From NCBI GenBank assembly GCA_020831805.1, contig JAFIFX010000014.1, forward strand, positions 1-64,000: a stretch of 64,000 nucleotides of DNA, read 5' to 3'. The notes below the pieces were generated by a model that was not told where the DNA came from, searched no databases, and worked only from the letters and a program-made list of their open reading frames with translations. Shown here one piece after another: positions 1-7,822 of this stretch. Each line of letters begins with the position of its first letter. The stretch's first letter is position 1. The translations under genes and the position numbers were made by a program. Source of the stretch: Planctomycetota bacterium. Its GTDB lineage: Bacteria > Planctomycetota > Phycisphaerae > Phycisphaerales > UBA1924.

Positions 1-80
1 AGAGGAGCGCAGAGAGATCCAGGGATCCTGTTCCGATCCTCTGCGGACCTCTGCGTTCCTCGGCGATCCTCTGCGTTGAA
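1..80. repeat. CGCAGAGG-type intergenic repeat island
   Basis: This stretch repeats the core CTCTGCG three times on the + strand (near 39, 49 and 71) and carries its complement CGCAGAG near the left edge, so it can fold on itself. The same kind of sequence occurs near 7741-7790, 48767-48800 and 54090-54135. No gene is supported in 1-234. The left end is cut by the window edge. Confidence 0.6.
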
Positions 81-234
81 CCAGGCCGACACACAGGAAC
101 GCGCTGCGCTCATGCCGCGCCAAGCGCCACGCACTCGACCTTGCAATGACGTGAGCGCGTCGGCGGCAACGGTCGTGCGCTCCGGAGACGAAGAGCACAG
201 AACCGGTCACGCCCGGTTTCAGATGGGATCCGTA

Positions 235-642
235 TCAGTCCCGCAGCGCCCGCTCGCGCAGCTCGCCGGCCCGATCGATCAACTCCAGCCGCACCGTCTC
301 GGGCTCCAGAGTCGATTCCGGCGTGGGGCTCAGCTCGATGTGCCACTCGACCAGGTGTCGGATGTTCGCCGGGATCGCCGCCGCGACCAGGTCCGGCCCG
401 GGGTACTCGTGCAGCGGGGCGCGGGCGGTGTGCCGGGCGTGGTACGGCTCGTGCCCTTCCAGCTCCAGGCGCAGGTCGTAATGCCCGTAGAAGGTGAACC
501 GCGCCTCGGTCGGCGTCCGCCCGATGTCCTCGTCGTTGAGCCACACCCGCGCCCCGGGCGGCTCGCTGGTCACGCGGATGCGCCGCTCCGCGCAGGCCGG
601 CAGCAGCAGCAACGCGACGATAAGCAAGGCGGCGCTACGCAT
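235..642 (-). CDS. PEGA-domain lipoprotein
   Basis: This 135-aa protein starts with a hydrophobic segment ending in LLLLPACAERR, a lipoprotein-type signal with the lipidated cysteine near residue 17. A PEGA-like segment follows (VTSEPPGARVWLNDEDIGRTP), a small beta domain found in surface proteins of several phyla. Its ATG overlaps the end of lptB by eight bases (ATGCGTAG), so the two are probably co-transcribed and translationally coupled. That places it next to the LPS-export ATPase, but a role in LPS export is only inferred from position. It ends without an obvious terminator. Confidence 0.75.
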   Translation of the reverse strand: MRSAALLIVALLLLPACAERRIRVTSEPPGARVWLNDEDIGRTPTEARFTFYGHYDLRLELEGHEPYHARHTARAPLHEYPGPDLVAAAIPANIRHLVEWHIELSPTPESTLEPETVRLELIDRAGELRERALRD

Positions 643-1405
643 CGGCGTGCTCCTCCTTCAGGCGCACCAGGTCATCGAACTCGTCCCCCCGGAACAGTGA
701 GCCGAGGTACACCCGGCGCACCATCGGGTCGTTGATCAGGTCCCGCGGCGTGCCCTCGGCCAGCACGCGTCCCGCGTCGATGATGTACGCCCGGTCGCAC
801 ACGCGCAGCGTCTGCTGCACATTGTGGTCCGTGATCAGGATCGAGATGCCCCGGTCCGTCAGCCGCCGGATCTCGTCCTGCAGGTCCTCCACCGCGATCG
901 GGTCCACGCCGGAGAACGGCTCGTCGAGCAGGATCAGCTTCGGGTTGGTCACCAGCGCCCGCGCGATCTCCAGCTTGCGCCGCTCCCCGCCCGAGCAGGT
1001 CCGCGCCTGGTCCTTGGCCTTGTGCGTCAGCCCGAACTGCGCCAGCAGCTCCGCCGCCCGCTTCTTGCGCTCGGCCCGGGACATGTCCAGCGTCTCGAGG
1101 ATCGCCAGCAGGTTCTGCTCGCAGGTCAGGCGCTGGAACACCGAGGGTTCCTGGCTCAGGTAGCCCATGCCAAGGCGCGCGTGCCGGTACATCGGCAGCC
1201 CCGTCACCTCGGTCCCGCCGAACATCACCCGCCCGCCGTCGCGCTCGATCATGCCGATCGTCATGCGGAAGGTGGTCGTCTTGCCCGCGCCGTTGCGCCC
1301 GAGCAGGCCCACGATCTCCGCGTGCTCGACATCGAACGACACGCCGTCGACCACCACCCGGTCGTTGTACGACTTCTTCAGGTTGATCGCCTCGAGCAGG
1401 GGCAC
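635..1405 (-). CDS. lptB: LPS export ABC transporter ATP-binding protein LptB
   Basis: This 256-aa cytoplasmic ATPase energises extraction of lipopolysaccharide from the inner membrane together with LptF/LptG. Visible motifs are Walker A GRNGAGKTT (about residues 36-44), the Q-loop region with SQEPSVF, the signature CSGGERRKLEIARAL, Walker B LILLDEPFSGVDP and the H-loop ITDHN. LptB proteins normally have LSGGE, so the leading Cys is a small oddity. The spacing and the sequence SGVDPIAVEDLQ fit LptB rather than a generic ABC protein. The start is GTG, placed by a TACACT hexamer five bases upstream, which implies a leaderless message. Five tandem 14-mers lie just upstream. The PEGA lipoprotein gene overlaps its 3' end. 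Confidence 0.9.
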   Translation of the reverse strand: MPLLEAINLKKSYNDRVVVDGVSFDVEHAEIVGLLGRNGAGKTTTFRMTIGMIERDGGRVMFGGTEVTGLPMYRHARLGMGYLSQEPSVFQRLTCEQNLLAILETLDMSRAERKKRAAELLAQFGLTHKAKDQARTCSGGERRKLEIARALVTNPKLILLDEPFSGVDPIAVEDLQDEIRRLTDRGISILITDHNVQQTLRVCDRAYIIDAGRVLAEGTPRDLINDPMVRRVYLGSLFRGDEFDDLVRLKEEHADA

Positions 1406-1410
1406 GCCGG

Positions 1411-1416
1411 AGTGTA
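1411..1416 (-). promoter_or_regulatory. -10 hexamer of lptB (leaderless start)
   Basis: Read on the minus strand this is TACACT, followed by five bases (CCGGC) and the GTG of lptB. A transcript starting about seven bases after the hexamer would begin at or next to the start codon. No good -35 is visible. Confidence 0.6.
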
Positions 1417-1444
1417 GGTGAACGCGTGCGCCCCGGGCCGCGCT

Positions 1445-1514
1445 GGGATCAGTCGGATGGGATCAGTCGGACGGGATCAGTCGAACAGCACCAGTCGGAG
1501 GGCATCAGTGGGGG
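1445..1514. repeat. five tandem 14-bp repeats upstream of lptB
   Basis: The unit GGGATCAGTCGGAT occurs at 1445, then GGGATCAGTCGGAC at 1459, GGGATCAGTCGAAC at 1473, AGCACCAGTCGGAG at 1487 and GGCATCAGTGGGGG at 1501. A further partial match, GGGATCAG, at 1530 covers the stop codon of the LuxR-type gene. The array fills the space between that gene and the lptB promoter. Confidence 0.8.
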
Positions 1515-1533
1515 GGGCAACGGCGCTGGGGGA

Positions 1534-2319
1534 TCAGCCCCGGCGACGCTTGACCGCCTTGGCCCCCTCGATGATCGCTTCCCACTGCGACTCCTCGAAG
1601 GCCTGCAGCCCGCGCTCGGTCGCCAGGCGGACGATCTCCGCCCGCGACGAGGTCCGCAGCTTGCGGTGCAGCGATTCGATGTGCTTCTCGACCGTCTTGG
1701 TCGCCCGGCACAGCCGCTCGGCGATGTCCGCCGTCGAAAGGCCCTTGGCGATGTAGTACAGGGCCCGCAGCTCGGACGGGGACAGGGCGCCGAGCTGGTC
1801 CAGGCAGGGCGTCGTCAGCACCGGCAGCGGCTCGGACGACCGCAGGGCCGAGCCCACCGGGGCCTCCTGCACCATCGCCAGCACCGCCGGGCAGCCGAAG
1901 GCCTCCGGGTCGCAGGGCAGCACCCGGCACAGCATCCGCTTGTCCGCCCCGAACTGGTAGTACGCCTCGGGCTCCCCGCTGCGCAGCACCCGGGAGAGCA
2001 CCAGCCCACGCTCCTCCGCCGCCGCCTTCGGCAGGAAATCGTCCATGGTCGTGCCGATCAGGTCCGAGACGGGCCGGTCGCAGAGCCGGGCGTAGGCGTC
2101 GTTGCACCAGAGCACCCGCAGCCGCTCATCGCGGATGACGCACGCGACGCCGCAGAGCGTCTCGAGCAGCCACAGCGCGTCCCGCGTGATGCGGTTCGCC
2201 GGGCCGAATCCCGCCGCGGGCGCGGAAAGGCGACCGCCCTCGGCATCGCCGGCCGCGTCCTGAACGAGCACCGCGGCACGGCCTGCGGTTGACACAGGCT
2301 TCTCAAACAATGCTGTCAC
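1534..2319 (-). CDS. PAS-LuxR family transcriptional regulator
   Basis: From the chosen GTG this is 261 aa. A PAS-like sensor region spans roughly residues 45-150 (VIRDERLRVLWCNDAYARL is typical of the PAS core). A LuxR/GerE helix-turn-helix lies near residues 180-240 (LSPSELRALYYIAKG, then TADIAERLCRATKTVEKH). It should bind DNA in response to a signal sensed by the PAS domain; the ligand is unknown. An upstream in-frame extension exists, but it runs through non-coding-looking and repeat-derived sequence, so GTG at 2319 (VTALFEKPVS) is preferred. A likely promoter lies at 2414-2443, leaving a leader of about 90 bases. Whether it controls lptB is not shown by the sequence. Confidence 0.8.
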   Translation of the reverse strand: MTALFEKPVSTAGRAAVLVQDAAGDAEGGRLSAPAAGFGPANRITRDALWLLETLCGVACVIRDERLRVLWCNDAYARLCDRPVSDLIGTTMDDFLPKAAAEERGLVLSRVLRSGEPEAYYQFGADKRMLCRVLPCDPEAFGCPAVLAMVQEAPVGSALRSSEPLPVLTTPCLDQLGALSPSELRALYYIAKGLSTADIAERLCRATKTVEKHIESLHRKLRTSSRAEIVRLATERGLQAFEESQWEAIIEGAKAVKRRRG

Positions 2320-2413
2320 CTCAGACCGGGGAGGAAGAGGTCCGAACACGGCAACGACCGCACACGCAGGCCCGCCACCCACATCATACCACGGGGACCC
2401 GCAAGTGCGACAT

Positions 2414-2443
2414 ATATAACGCCTCGGGGCCAAAAAAAGACAA
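2414..2443 (-). promoter_or_regulatory. promoter of the PAS-LuxR gene
   Basis: In an unusually AT-rich patch, the minus strand reads TTGTCT, 18 bases, then TTATAT. It is the best sigma-70-like promoter in this interval and points into the LuxR-type gene. Confidence 0.5.
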
Positions 2444-2491
2444 TTTGGTGGGCAAATACCCTTCCATAATGCGAAATTCTTGCCAATCGAG

Positions 2492-2590
2492 GACAGCACG
2501 CGATGAAGCCCTCGAGGCGAATGGCCAGATCGAGGAAATTCAGCCATGTGCCCCGGTCCAGTCTGTCACCGGGTCACCCCGCGGGCAGTC
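2492..2590 (-). pseudogene. decayed GC-type dockerin fragment
   Basis: The minus strand here aligns with the 3' end of the dockerin-anchored gene at 3471-3560. About two thirds of bases match by eye over roughly 90 positions, with one single-base deletion that breaks the frame. Readable pieces are a GDPVTDWTG-like stretch and an FLDLA-like stretch matching GDPAADWTGDG and NFFDLAAYL of the intact copy. No open gene leads into it. It looks like the remains of a second anchored protein. Confidence 0.5.
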
Positions 2591-2634
2591 AAACCATCTC
2601 CAGGGATCCCGACATGCAGAACATGCCGACGACA

Positions 2635-2640
2635 TAATCT
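2635..2640 (+). promoter_or_regulatory. -10 hexamer deciding the DUF2262-like start
   Basis: TAATCT is followed by CGTCC and a GTG at 2646, the same five-base spacing seen before many genes here. It argues against the longer open frame, which would read through the decayed dockerin fragment. Confidence 0.5.
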
Positions 2641-2645
2641 CGTCC

Positions 2646-3464
2646 GTGACCGAAGCAGACTACTTTGAGCAAGAGGCCCGTTTGTACGCCGAGTTCCTCG
2701 AACGGCTTGAGCATAAGCCCACGGTTGAAATCTCCGGCATGATCAGACCGAACGGGGCGGCCCTGATCTCCTCAGGCGTTCTGCCGCAATGGACGACGGT
2801 GTTCTTCGCGATCGCATGGAGAATCGCAGGCGGTGAGATCCAGAACATACCGCTGCGTGTCGAGTATCCGGCCGAGATCGACATCTCCAAGCATTTCCGT
2901 TCCCGCTCGTTCTTTGTGGCTCGCGGACGCATCGCCGAGCACCCCAGAGCTGGCCTGACGATGATGGCTTCAGGTCTGGAGGAATGGCACACCATCCCCG
3001 AGATCGAAGCGATCGGGGAAAGGTTGCTTCGGCCGATCGAGATCGACCATCCAGTCGTCGGCAAGATGAAGATTGATCACGGGATCAATGTGTTTGAAGG
3101 GGAGATGCGGGTAGGGGCGACAAAGGTACGGATCATGCTGGACGCGAACGGCGATCAACCGGACGCACAGTCGGATCGATCCCTCGTGGCCATCGCGAAA
3201 GACTTTGCTCTATTTCTGGACCAGGCCCGAGGGTTCGCCGCCGATAAGTTGCTCGCACTACGAAACTCATCATGGGCGGAACCCGGGGAACCGCCGACAA
3301 CCCGGGACCAGTTCATCAGCAAGCTGACCGACCCGACAATCTCGTTGTATCCCGATGGGACACTCACGCTTGACTTTGAAGCCGGTGATCTATTTTGGGG
3401 CCACGGTGTCGAGATCAGCGGCACGCCGGATGGCGCGTTCGACGAGGCTTCTCTTTGTGGTTGA
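2646..3464 (+). CDS. DUF2262-like protein
   Basis: This 272-aa protein starts at GTG 2646 (VTEADYFEQEARLY). The C-terminal half resembles the DUF2262 family: an Asp-rich stretch (IMLDANGDQPD), a helical region (IAKDFALFLDQARGF), then a TLTLDFEAGDLFWGHGVEI core with the characteristic GDLFWGH. The N-terminal half (FRSRSFFVARGRI) is not recognised. Family function is unknown. Base composition is visibly less GC-rich than the neighbours and the gene lies between an intact dockerin gene and a decayed dockerin copy, so it may have arrived by insertion. It is convergent with the gene at 3466, with one base between the stops. Confidence 0.65.
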   Translation: MTEADYFEQEARLYAEFLERLEHKPTVEISGMIRPNGAALISSGVLPQWTTVFFAIAWRIAGGEIQNIPLRVEYPAEIDISKHFRSRSFFVARGRIAEHPRAGLTMMASGLEEWHTIPEIEAIGERLLRPIEIDHPVVGKMKIDHGINVFEGEMRVGATKVRIMLDANGDQPDAQSDRSLVAIAKDFALFLDQARGFAADKLLALRNSSWAEPGEPPTTRDQFISKLTDPTISLYPDGTLTLDFEAGDLFWGHGVEISGTPDGAFDEASLCG

Positions 3465-3465
3465 C

Positions 3466-4257
3466 TCACGGGCAGCCGGCGTTGAAGTCTTCGAGATACG
3501 CCGCCAAGTCGAAGAAGTTCAGCAGCCCGTCCCCGGTCCAGTCCGCCGCCGGGTCGCCCGTATTGAACAGGTCGAGGTAGGCCGCGACATCGAAGAAGTT
3601 GAGCTGACCGTCCCCGGTCAGGTCCGCCGGGCAGCCCGCCGCCGGCTCGGTGCCCAGGGCCCGCACCATCCACGCGCCCTGGAAGGGCGAATCGCCCATC
3701 CGCAGGATGTACGGCGAAGAGCCGAGATCCTCCAGATTCGGTTCCGGGTTGAAGAACAGCCAGCTCTGCATGCCCGAGCCCGGGCCCTGGGGGTCCATCC
3801 GTGCCGGGTTGGCCCCCTGGCGGACATCCATCATCACGGCGACGAAGAAGGTTCCTTCGACCGTCACCGGCTCGTCGAGGTCAAAGTCCAGGAAGACATT
3901 GGGCGACTGGGCGGTCCAGACCCCCGTGCCGGTGCCCAGCAGCACCGCGTCGGCCGGGTGACCGTCGTTGGACGGGTCGTTGAGCACGGCGACGGTCACT
4001 TGGTCCGATCCCGCCACGCCCCCGTTGTCCACGATGCTGGCGAACGACACCCGCACGCGGGTGATCCGCTCGCGGCCCGGCACGGCCTCGAAGGTGTTCA
4101 GCCAGGTCATGTTGGCGTCGAACTGGCTGGGCCCGAGGGTGGAGCTGCCCGTGCCGTCGTCGAGCAGGTACTCGTAGGGTTCGGGTGTTCCCCCGTGTGC
4201 GGCGGGCACGATCGAGAGGGCGGCGAACAGAGACATGGCTCGAAGGGCGGTTCTCAA
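3466..4257 (-). CDS. secreted protein with C-terminal GC-type dockerin-like anchor
   Basis: This 263-aa protein has a signal peptide at residues 1-22 (LFAALSIVPAAHG), a beta-rich body of unknown function and a C-terminal pair of repeats. The repeats begin at CPADLTGDGQLNFFD and end at LNFFDLAAYLEDFNAGCP. Each has the DxTGDGxLNFFD form of a calcium-binding dockerin half, matching the GC-type dockerin anchor used by planctomycetes for exported proteins. The start is TTG at 4257, supported by AAAGGA eight bases upstream; ATG at 4236 is the alternative. Export is likely; the partner of the anchor is unknown. Confidence 0.75.
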   Translation of the reverse strand: MRTALRAMSLFAALSIVPAAHGGTPEPYEYLLDDGTGSSTLGPSQFDANMTWLNTFEAVPGRERITRVRVSFASIVDNGGVAGSDQVTVAVLNDPSNDGHPADAVLLGTGTGVWTAQSPNVFLDFDLDEPVTVEGTFFVAVMMDVRQGANPARMDPQGPGSGMQSWLFFNPEPNLEDLGSSPYILRMGDSPFQGAWMVRALGTEPAAGCPADLTGDGQLNFFDVAAYLDLFNTGDPAADWTGDGLLNFFDLAAYLEDFNAGCP

Positions 4258-4565
4258 GGCGGAATCCTTTCCGTGGGGTTGGCTTTGGGTGCGGGCGTGG
4301 CGTTCTGGAAAACATAGCCCTTGAACGGTTCATCCCCAATCCGGCGGGCCGGGTTGACGCGGGGCGTCGTTGCCCAGACACTTCCCAGCCCCGGGCCGGG
4401 TCTCGGGCCGGGGTGTGCCGGGCACGGAAGTCCGGCCCGGCCATCGTTCGTCCTTGCTTGGGGCGAACCGGTGGCACGGACCGTGCGAACAGTGGTGTCC
4501 GGGTCGGTGGTCCCGCCGTCCCCCGTGTCGATTCCTTCGTTTCTTGATATGGAGCGTGACTGAAC
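4258..4565. other. 308-base gene-free divergent region
   Basis: The region separates two divergent genes and is rich in short GC palindromes (several GGGCCGGG/CCCGGGCC blocks near 4388-4440). No convincing promoter hexamers are visible. For the + strand gene a GGAG lies 11 bases before its ATG. Confidence 0.4.
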
Positions 4566-5942
4566 ATGGCAGCCCGCACCGGAGCCAGCGTCGGCGTCGC
4601 CGTCACCATTACGATCCTCGGGCTGCTCTCCGTCGCCCTGTTCGTGACGACCATGGTGTTCTACGGCAACGCCCAGCGTGCCCGCCAGGACCTCAACCAG
4701 GCCCGCGACGACTACGCCCGGTTCGTGTCCGACGCCCAGCGTGAGCACGCGTCCGTCCGGGCGGTCGTCACCGCCGCCGAGCGTCAGAACCGCTCGGTCG
4801 TCGAGCACCTGATGCTGACCCGGGCCGAGTTGCTGAACCTGCTCACCGGCGATCAGCAGGCCCCGATCGACGCCGTGCGTCAGCGCGTGGCCACCATCGA
4901 CGGCGCCGACACCATGCCGCTGTTCGACCTGATCGGCCAGCGGGTCGGGCGCATCGCCCAGCTCGAGGAGCGGGTCCGCGTCGCCGAGGCCGACCGCCGG
5001 GCCGCCCAGGCCGAGGCCGAGGCCGAGGCGCGTCGCATCGCCCAGATCGAGGCCGCCTTCAACACCCGCGGCAGCCAGCTCCAGGGCAATGTCAGCGACA
5101 TCATGTCCCAGTTGAACCTCACCCGCGACCGCTTCGGCGAGATCGAGAACCGCTACGCCCGCGATGTCGAGCAGCTCGAGTCGCGCTTCTCCGGCCAGGT
5201 CAGCGACCTGCAGACCCGCGTCGACCAGCTTACCCAGGAGAACATGGTCCTCCAGGATCAGCTCATCCGCGCCCGCGCCGCCGGCGCCGGCGACCGCGTC
5301 ATGCCCCGCGACGAGGCCGCCCTGGTCGACGGACGCATCGACGCCGTGGACCGCGCCGCCAACGAGGTCGTCCTGAGCATCGGCCGTCGCGACAAGGTCG
5401 TCCTGGGCATGACCTTCGCCGTCTACTCCAGCCCCACCGACATCCGCATCGACGAGGTCACCGGCGAGTACGCCCCCGGCAAGGCCGCCGTCGAGGTCGT
5501 CCGCATCGAGGAGGGCTTCAGCCGCGCCCGCGTCATCTCCGCGTCCGAGGGCAACCCGATCATCCGCGGCGACGTCATCGCCAACGCCGTCTACGACCCC
5601 AACAAGACCTACAAGTTCGTCGTCGACGGGCTGTTCGACATCAACGGCGACGGCCGCGCCACCCGCTTCGAGCGTGATGAACTGGCCGCGCTGATCGAGC
5701 GCTGGGGCGGCACCGTGGTCGACGAGGTCACCGGCGACCTGGACTTTATCGTCCTCGGCGCCCGCCCGGTCCTCCCGCCCGAGCCCGGCCCGGGTGCGCC
5801 CATCGCGGTGATCAACGAGTACAACCGCCTGCAGCGCGAGATCCAGCGCTACAACGACCTGCTCGCCGCCGCCGAGGCCACCTCCATCCCCCTGCTCAAC
5901 GCCAACCGCCTTCAGACCCTCATCGGCACCTTCCCCAACTGA
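4566..5942 (+). CDS. membrane-anchored coiled-coil protein with BRCT-like C-terminus
   Basis: This 458-aa protein has one N-terminal membrane segment (about residues 9-33, VAVTITILGLLSVALFVTTM). A long coiled coil follows (about 35-250), rich in Ala, Arg and Glu (AEADRRAAQAEAEAEARR), then a globular beta region (DKVVLGMTFAVYSS). The C-terminal part, GLFDINGDGRATRFERDELA, looks like a calcium-type loop or helix pair and leads to WGGTVVDEVTGDLDFIVLG, which resembles a BRCT fold. Similar proteins recur in planctomycetes without a known role. It precedes the acyltransferase by 28 bases and may be co-transcribed with it. Confidence 0.65.
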   Translation: MAARTGASVGVAVTITILGLLSVALFVTTMVFYGNAQRARQDLNQARDDYARFVSDAQREHASVRAVVTAAERQNRSVVEHLMLTRAELLNLLTGDQQAPIDAVRQRVATIDGADTMPLFDLIGQRVGRIAQLEERVRVAEADRRAAQAEAEAEARRIAQIEAAFNTRGSQLQGNVSDIMSQLNLTRDRFGEIENRYARDVEQLESRFSGQVSDLQTRVDQLTQENMVLQDQLIRARAAGAGDRVMPRDEAALVDGRIDAVDRAANEVVLSIGRRDKVVLGMTFAVYSSPTDIRIDEVTGEYAPGKAAVEVVRIEEGFSRARVISASEGNPIIRGDVIANAVYDPNKTYKFVVDGLFDINGDGRATRFERDELAALIERWGGTVVDEVTGDLDFIVLGARPVLPPEPGPGAPIAVINEYNRLQREIQRYNDLLAAAEATSIPLLNANRLQTLIGTFPN

Positions 5943-5970
5943 TCCGCCCCCGGACGCAAGGACCCCCGCC

Positions 5971-7071
5971 ATGGGAGACTCGCGCTCCGTCCGCGCACGC
6001 ACCGCGAAGCAGCGCTTGCTCGACCCGGTGCTCTACGCGCTGCTGCGCGGCGCCATCACCCCGGTCCACCTGGCCGACCCGCCCGTGGCCCTCCACGCGG
6101 CCCGCGCGCTCGGGCGTCGTTTCGCCCGGATGCCTTTCAACCGCAAGCGCGTGGACCGCGCCGACGAGCGTCTGACCGTCGCGATGCCGGATCTCGACGC
6201 CGCTCAGCGGCGCGAGCTGGTCCTCAACGCCTACGAGCACCTGGCCATGCTCGGCGTCGAGCTGGCCATCGCCCCCCGCCTGATCACCGAGGACGCCTGG
6301 ACCGAGACCGTCGAACTCGGCGACATCCGCCCCGCCATGCGGTCGCTGATGTCCGACGGGCCCACCGTCCTGATCACCGGCCACTGCGGCAACTGGGAGA
6401 TCCTCGGCTACACCATGGCCATGCTCGGCTACCGCATGCACGCGCTCTACCGGCCCCTCGACCTCAAGCCCGCCGACAACTGGGTCCGCCAGACCCGCTC
6501 CCGGCGCGGGCTCTACCTGCTCGACAAGTTCGGCGCCATGCACCAGCTGCCCAAGCTCATGCAGCAGGGCGAGTCCGCCGGCTTCGTCGCCGACCAGAAC
6601 GCCGGCGACCGCGGCCTGCATGTCCCCTACTTCGGACGCCTCGCCTCGTCCTACAAGTCCATCGCCCTGCTCGCCGCCCAGCACAACGCCACCGTCATGG
6701 TCGGCCAGGCCCGCCGCCTGACCGCCGCCTCCGGCGAGCAGCGCAGCGTCCGCTACCGCATCGAACTCCAGGACATCTTCGGCCCCGACGACTGGGCCGG
6801 TCAGCCCGACCCGATGTTCTACATCACCGCCCGCTACCGGCGCGGCCTGGAACAACTTGTCCGCTCCGCGCCGGAACAGTACCTCTGGATGCACCGAATC
6901 TGGAAGAGCCGCCCGAGGCACGAACGCCTCAACAAGCCGTTCCCCGAGCCGCTCAAGGACAAGCTCCGCAGCCTGCCCTGGATGACCGAGGACGAACTTG
7001 CGGCCCTGATCGACCGGTCCGACCGCGACCGCGCCATGCTCGCCGAACTCGGCGTGCAACAGATGCCCTAA
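5971..7071 (+). CDS. LpxL/HtrB-like lipid A acyltransferase family protein
   Basis: This 366-aa protein belongs to the lysophospholipid/lipid A acyltransferase superfamily, which transfers acyl chains at the inner membrane. The catalytic HX4E motif is GHCGNWE with His138 and Glu143, followed by typical blocks (SRRGLYLLD, GFVADQNAGDRGLHVPYFGR). The C-terminal part carries YLWMHRIWKSRP, matching the W-x-H-R-x-W-K signature of LpxL proteins. AAGGA lies nine bases upstream of the ATG. With LptB and an O-antigen-ligase-like gene nearby, this region looks envelope-related. The exact substrate cannot be read from sequence. Confidence 0.85.
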   Translation: MGDSRSVRARTAKQRLLDPVLYALLRGAITPVHLADPPVALHAARALGRRFARMPFNRKRVDRADERLTVAMPDLDAAQRRELVLNAYEHLAMLGVELAIAPRLITEDAWTETVELGDIRPAMRSLMSDGPTVLITGHCGNWEILGYTMAMLGYRMHALYRPLDLKPADNWVRQTRSRRGLYLLDKFGAMHQLPKLMQQGESAGFVADQNAGDRGLHVPYFGRLASSYKSIALLAAQHNATVMVGQARRLTAASGEQRSVRYRIELQDIFGPDDWAGQPDPMFYITARYRRGLEQLVRSAPEQYLWMHRIWKSRPRHERLNKPFPEPLKDKLRSLPWMTEDELAALIDRSDRDRAMLAELGVQQMP

Positions 7072-7073
7072 CT

Positions 7074-7098
7074 CCTCCCCCGTCGCCGACGGGGGAGG
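7074..7098. terminator. 11-bp-stem hairpin after the acyltransferase gene
   Basis: CCTCCCCCGTC, a three-base loop and GACGGGGGAGG form a perfect 11-bp stem directly after the acyltransferase stop codon. There is no T-tract, so it may end transcription only partially or protect the mRNA end. Confidence 0.55.
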
Positions 7099-7101
7099 AC
7101 C

Positions 7102-7127
7102 TTGACCCACCGGCACGGCTCTACCAT
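7102..7127 (+). promoter_or_regulatory. candidate promoter of the response regulator
   Basis: TTGACC at 7102 and TACCAT at 7122 are separated by 14 bases, shorter than ideal. AGGAG at 7138-7142 gives the ribosome site for ATG 7150. Confidence 0.4.
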
Positions 7128-7149
7128 CCCCCGCCACAGGAGTCCCTCC

Positions 7150-7554
7150 ATGCCCAAAGCCCAACGCCTCCAGGACATCCGCGTGCTCATCGTCGACGAT
7201 GACCGCGACATCCTCGAATCCATCGAGGCCGCCTTCCTCTCCGAGGGCGCCCTGACCCTGACCGCCTCCGACGGCGACGAGGCCATCCGCATCTGCCACG
7301 AGGACCCGCCCGACCTGGTCGTCCTCGACATGATGCTCCCCAAACGCTCCGGCTTCATGGCCCTGGAGAAGATCAAGGGCAACGAGGACTCACCCCTGGT
7401 CATCATGGTCACCGCCAACGAGGGCAAGCGCCACCAGGCCTACGGCGAGTCCCTGGGCGTCGACGCCTACATGATCAAGCCCGTCCCTCTCGGCCGCCTG
7501 CTCGACAAAGCCGTCGAACTCATCGAGGCCGAAGACGCCGAGGACGACGACTAA
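7150..7554 (+). CDS. single-domain response regulator
   Basis: This 134-aa CheY-like receiver has no output domain. The acidic pocket is VDDDRD (residues 15-20), the phosphorylated Asp is Asp60 in VVLDMMLP, the switch Thr lies in IMVTANEG and the conserved Lys in MIKPVPLG. It ends in an acidic tail (EAEDAEDDD). The ATG at 7150 is preferred over an upstream in-frame start because AGGAG sits seven bases before it. The partner kinase is not in the window. Confidence 0.88.
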   Translation: MPKAQRLQDIRVLIVDDDRDILESIEAAFLSEGALTLTASDGDEAIRICHEDPPDLVVLDMMLPKRSGFMALEKIKGNEDSPLVIMVTANEGKRHQAYGESLGVDAYMIKPVPLGRLLDKAVELIEAEDAEDDD

Positions 7555-7587
7555 ATCCCGGCGGGACGAACTCCAGATACCCCAAAC

Positions 7588-7725
7588 AGCCCCGAACGCC
7601 AGTGAGTGGGCGGGCCGAGCCGCGATCGTCGCGGGGCCGCACACAGTGCTTGCCCGAACGAGCCAAGGCCGAAAGAGGCCGAGCAAACACCGACGCCACC
7701 GCCCCATCGCTCACGCTCCGGGCTC
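7588..7725. repeat. facing pair of REP-like repeats
   Basis: The + copy at 7588 reads AGCCCCGAACGCCAGTGAG. The inverted copy at 7697-7725 reads CCACCGCCCCATCGCT then CACGCTCCGGGCT. Together they form an inverted pair about 138 bases long between two genes. The same sequences recur at 16428-16568, 49297-49495, 50057-50086 and 51310-51412. Confidence 0.7.
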
Positions 7726-7739
7726 CATGGCTTCCGCCA

Positions 7740-7790
7740 TCCCACCCCTCCGCGTCCTCTGCGAGACCTCAGCGTCCTCCGCGTACAAAA
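7740..7790. repeat. CTCTGCG/CTCCGCG repeat island
   Basis: Short imperfect repeats (CCTCTGCGAGACC, CAGCGTCCTCCGCGT) of the same type as at the left window edge. They lie just upstream of the O-antigen-ligase-like gene and are not part of it. Confidence 0.5.
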
Positions 7791-7822
7791 CCTCTTTCTC
7801 CCCCGCCCCCCAATCATCCCCC

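Noticed and set aside
76-735. Long open frame on the + strand over the PEGA lipoprotein and lptB end
   Set aside because: It is Arg/Pro-rich, reads through repeat sequence, and lies antisense to two genes with clear families.
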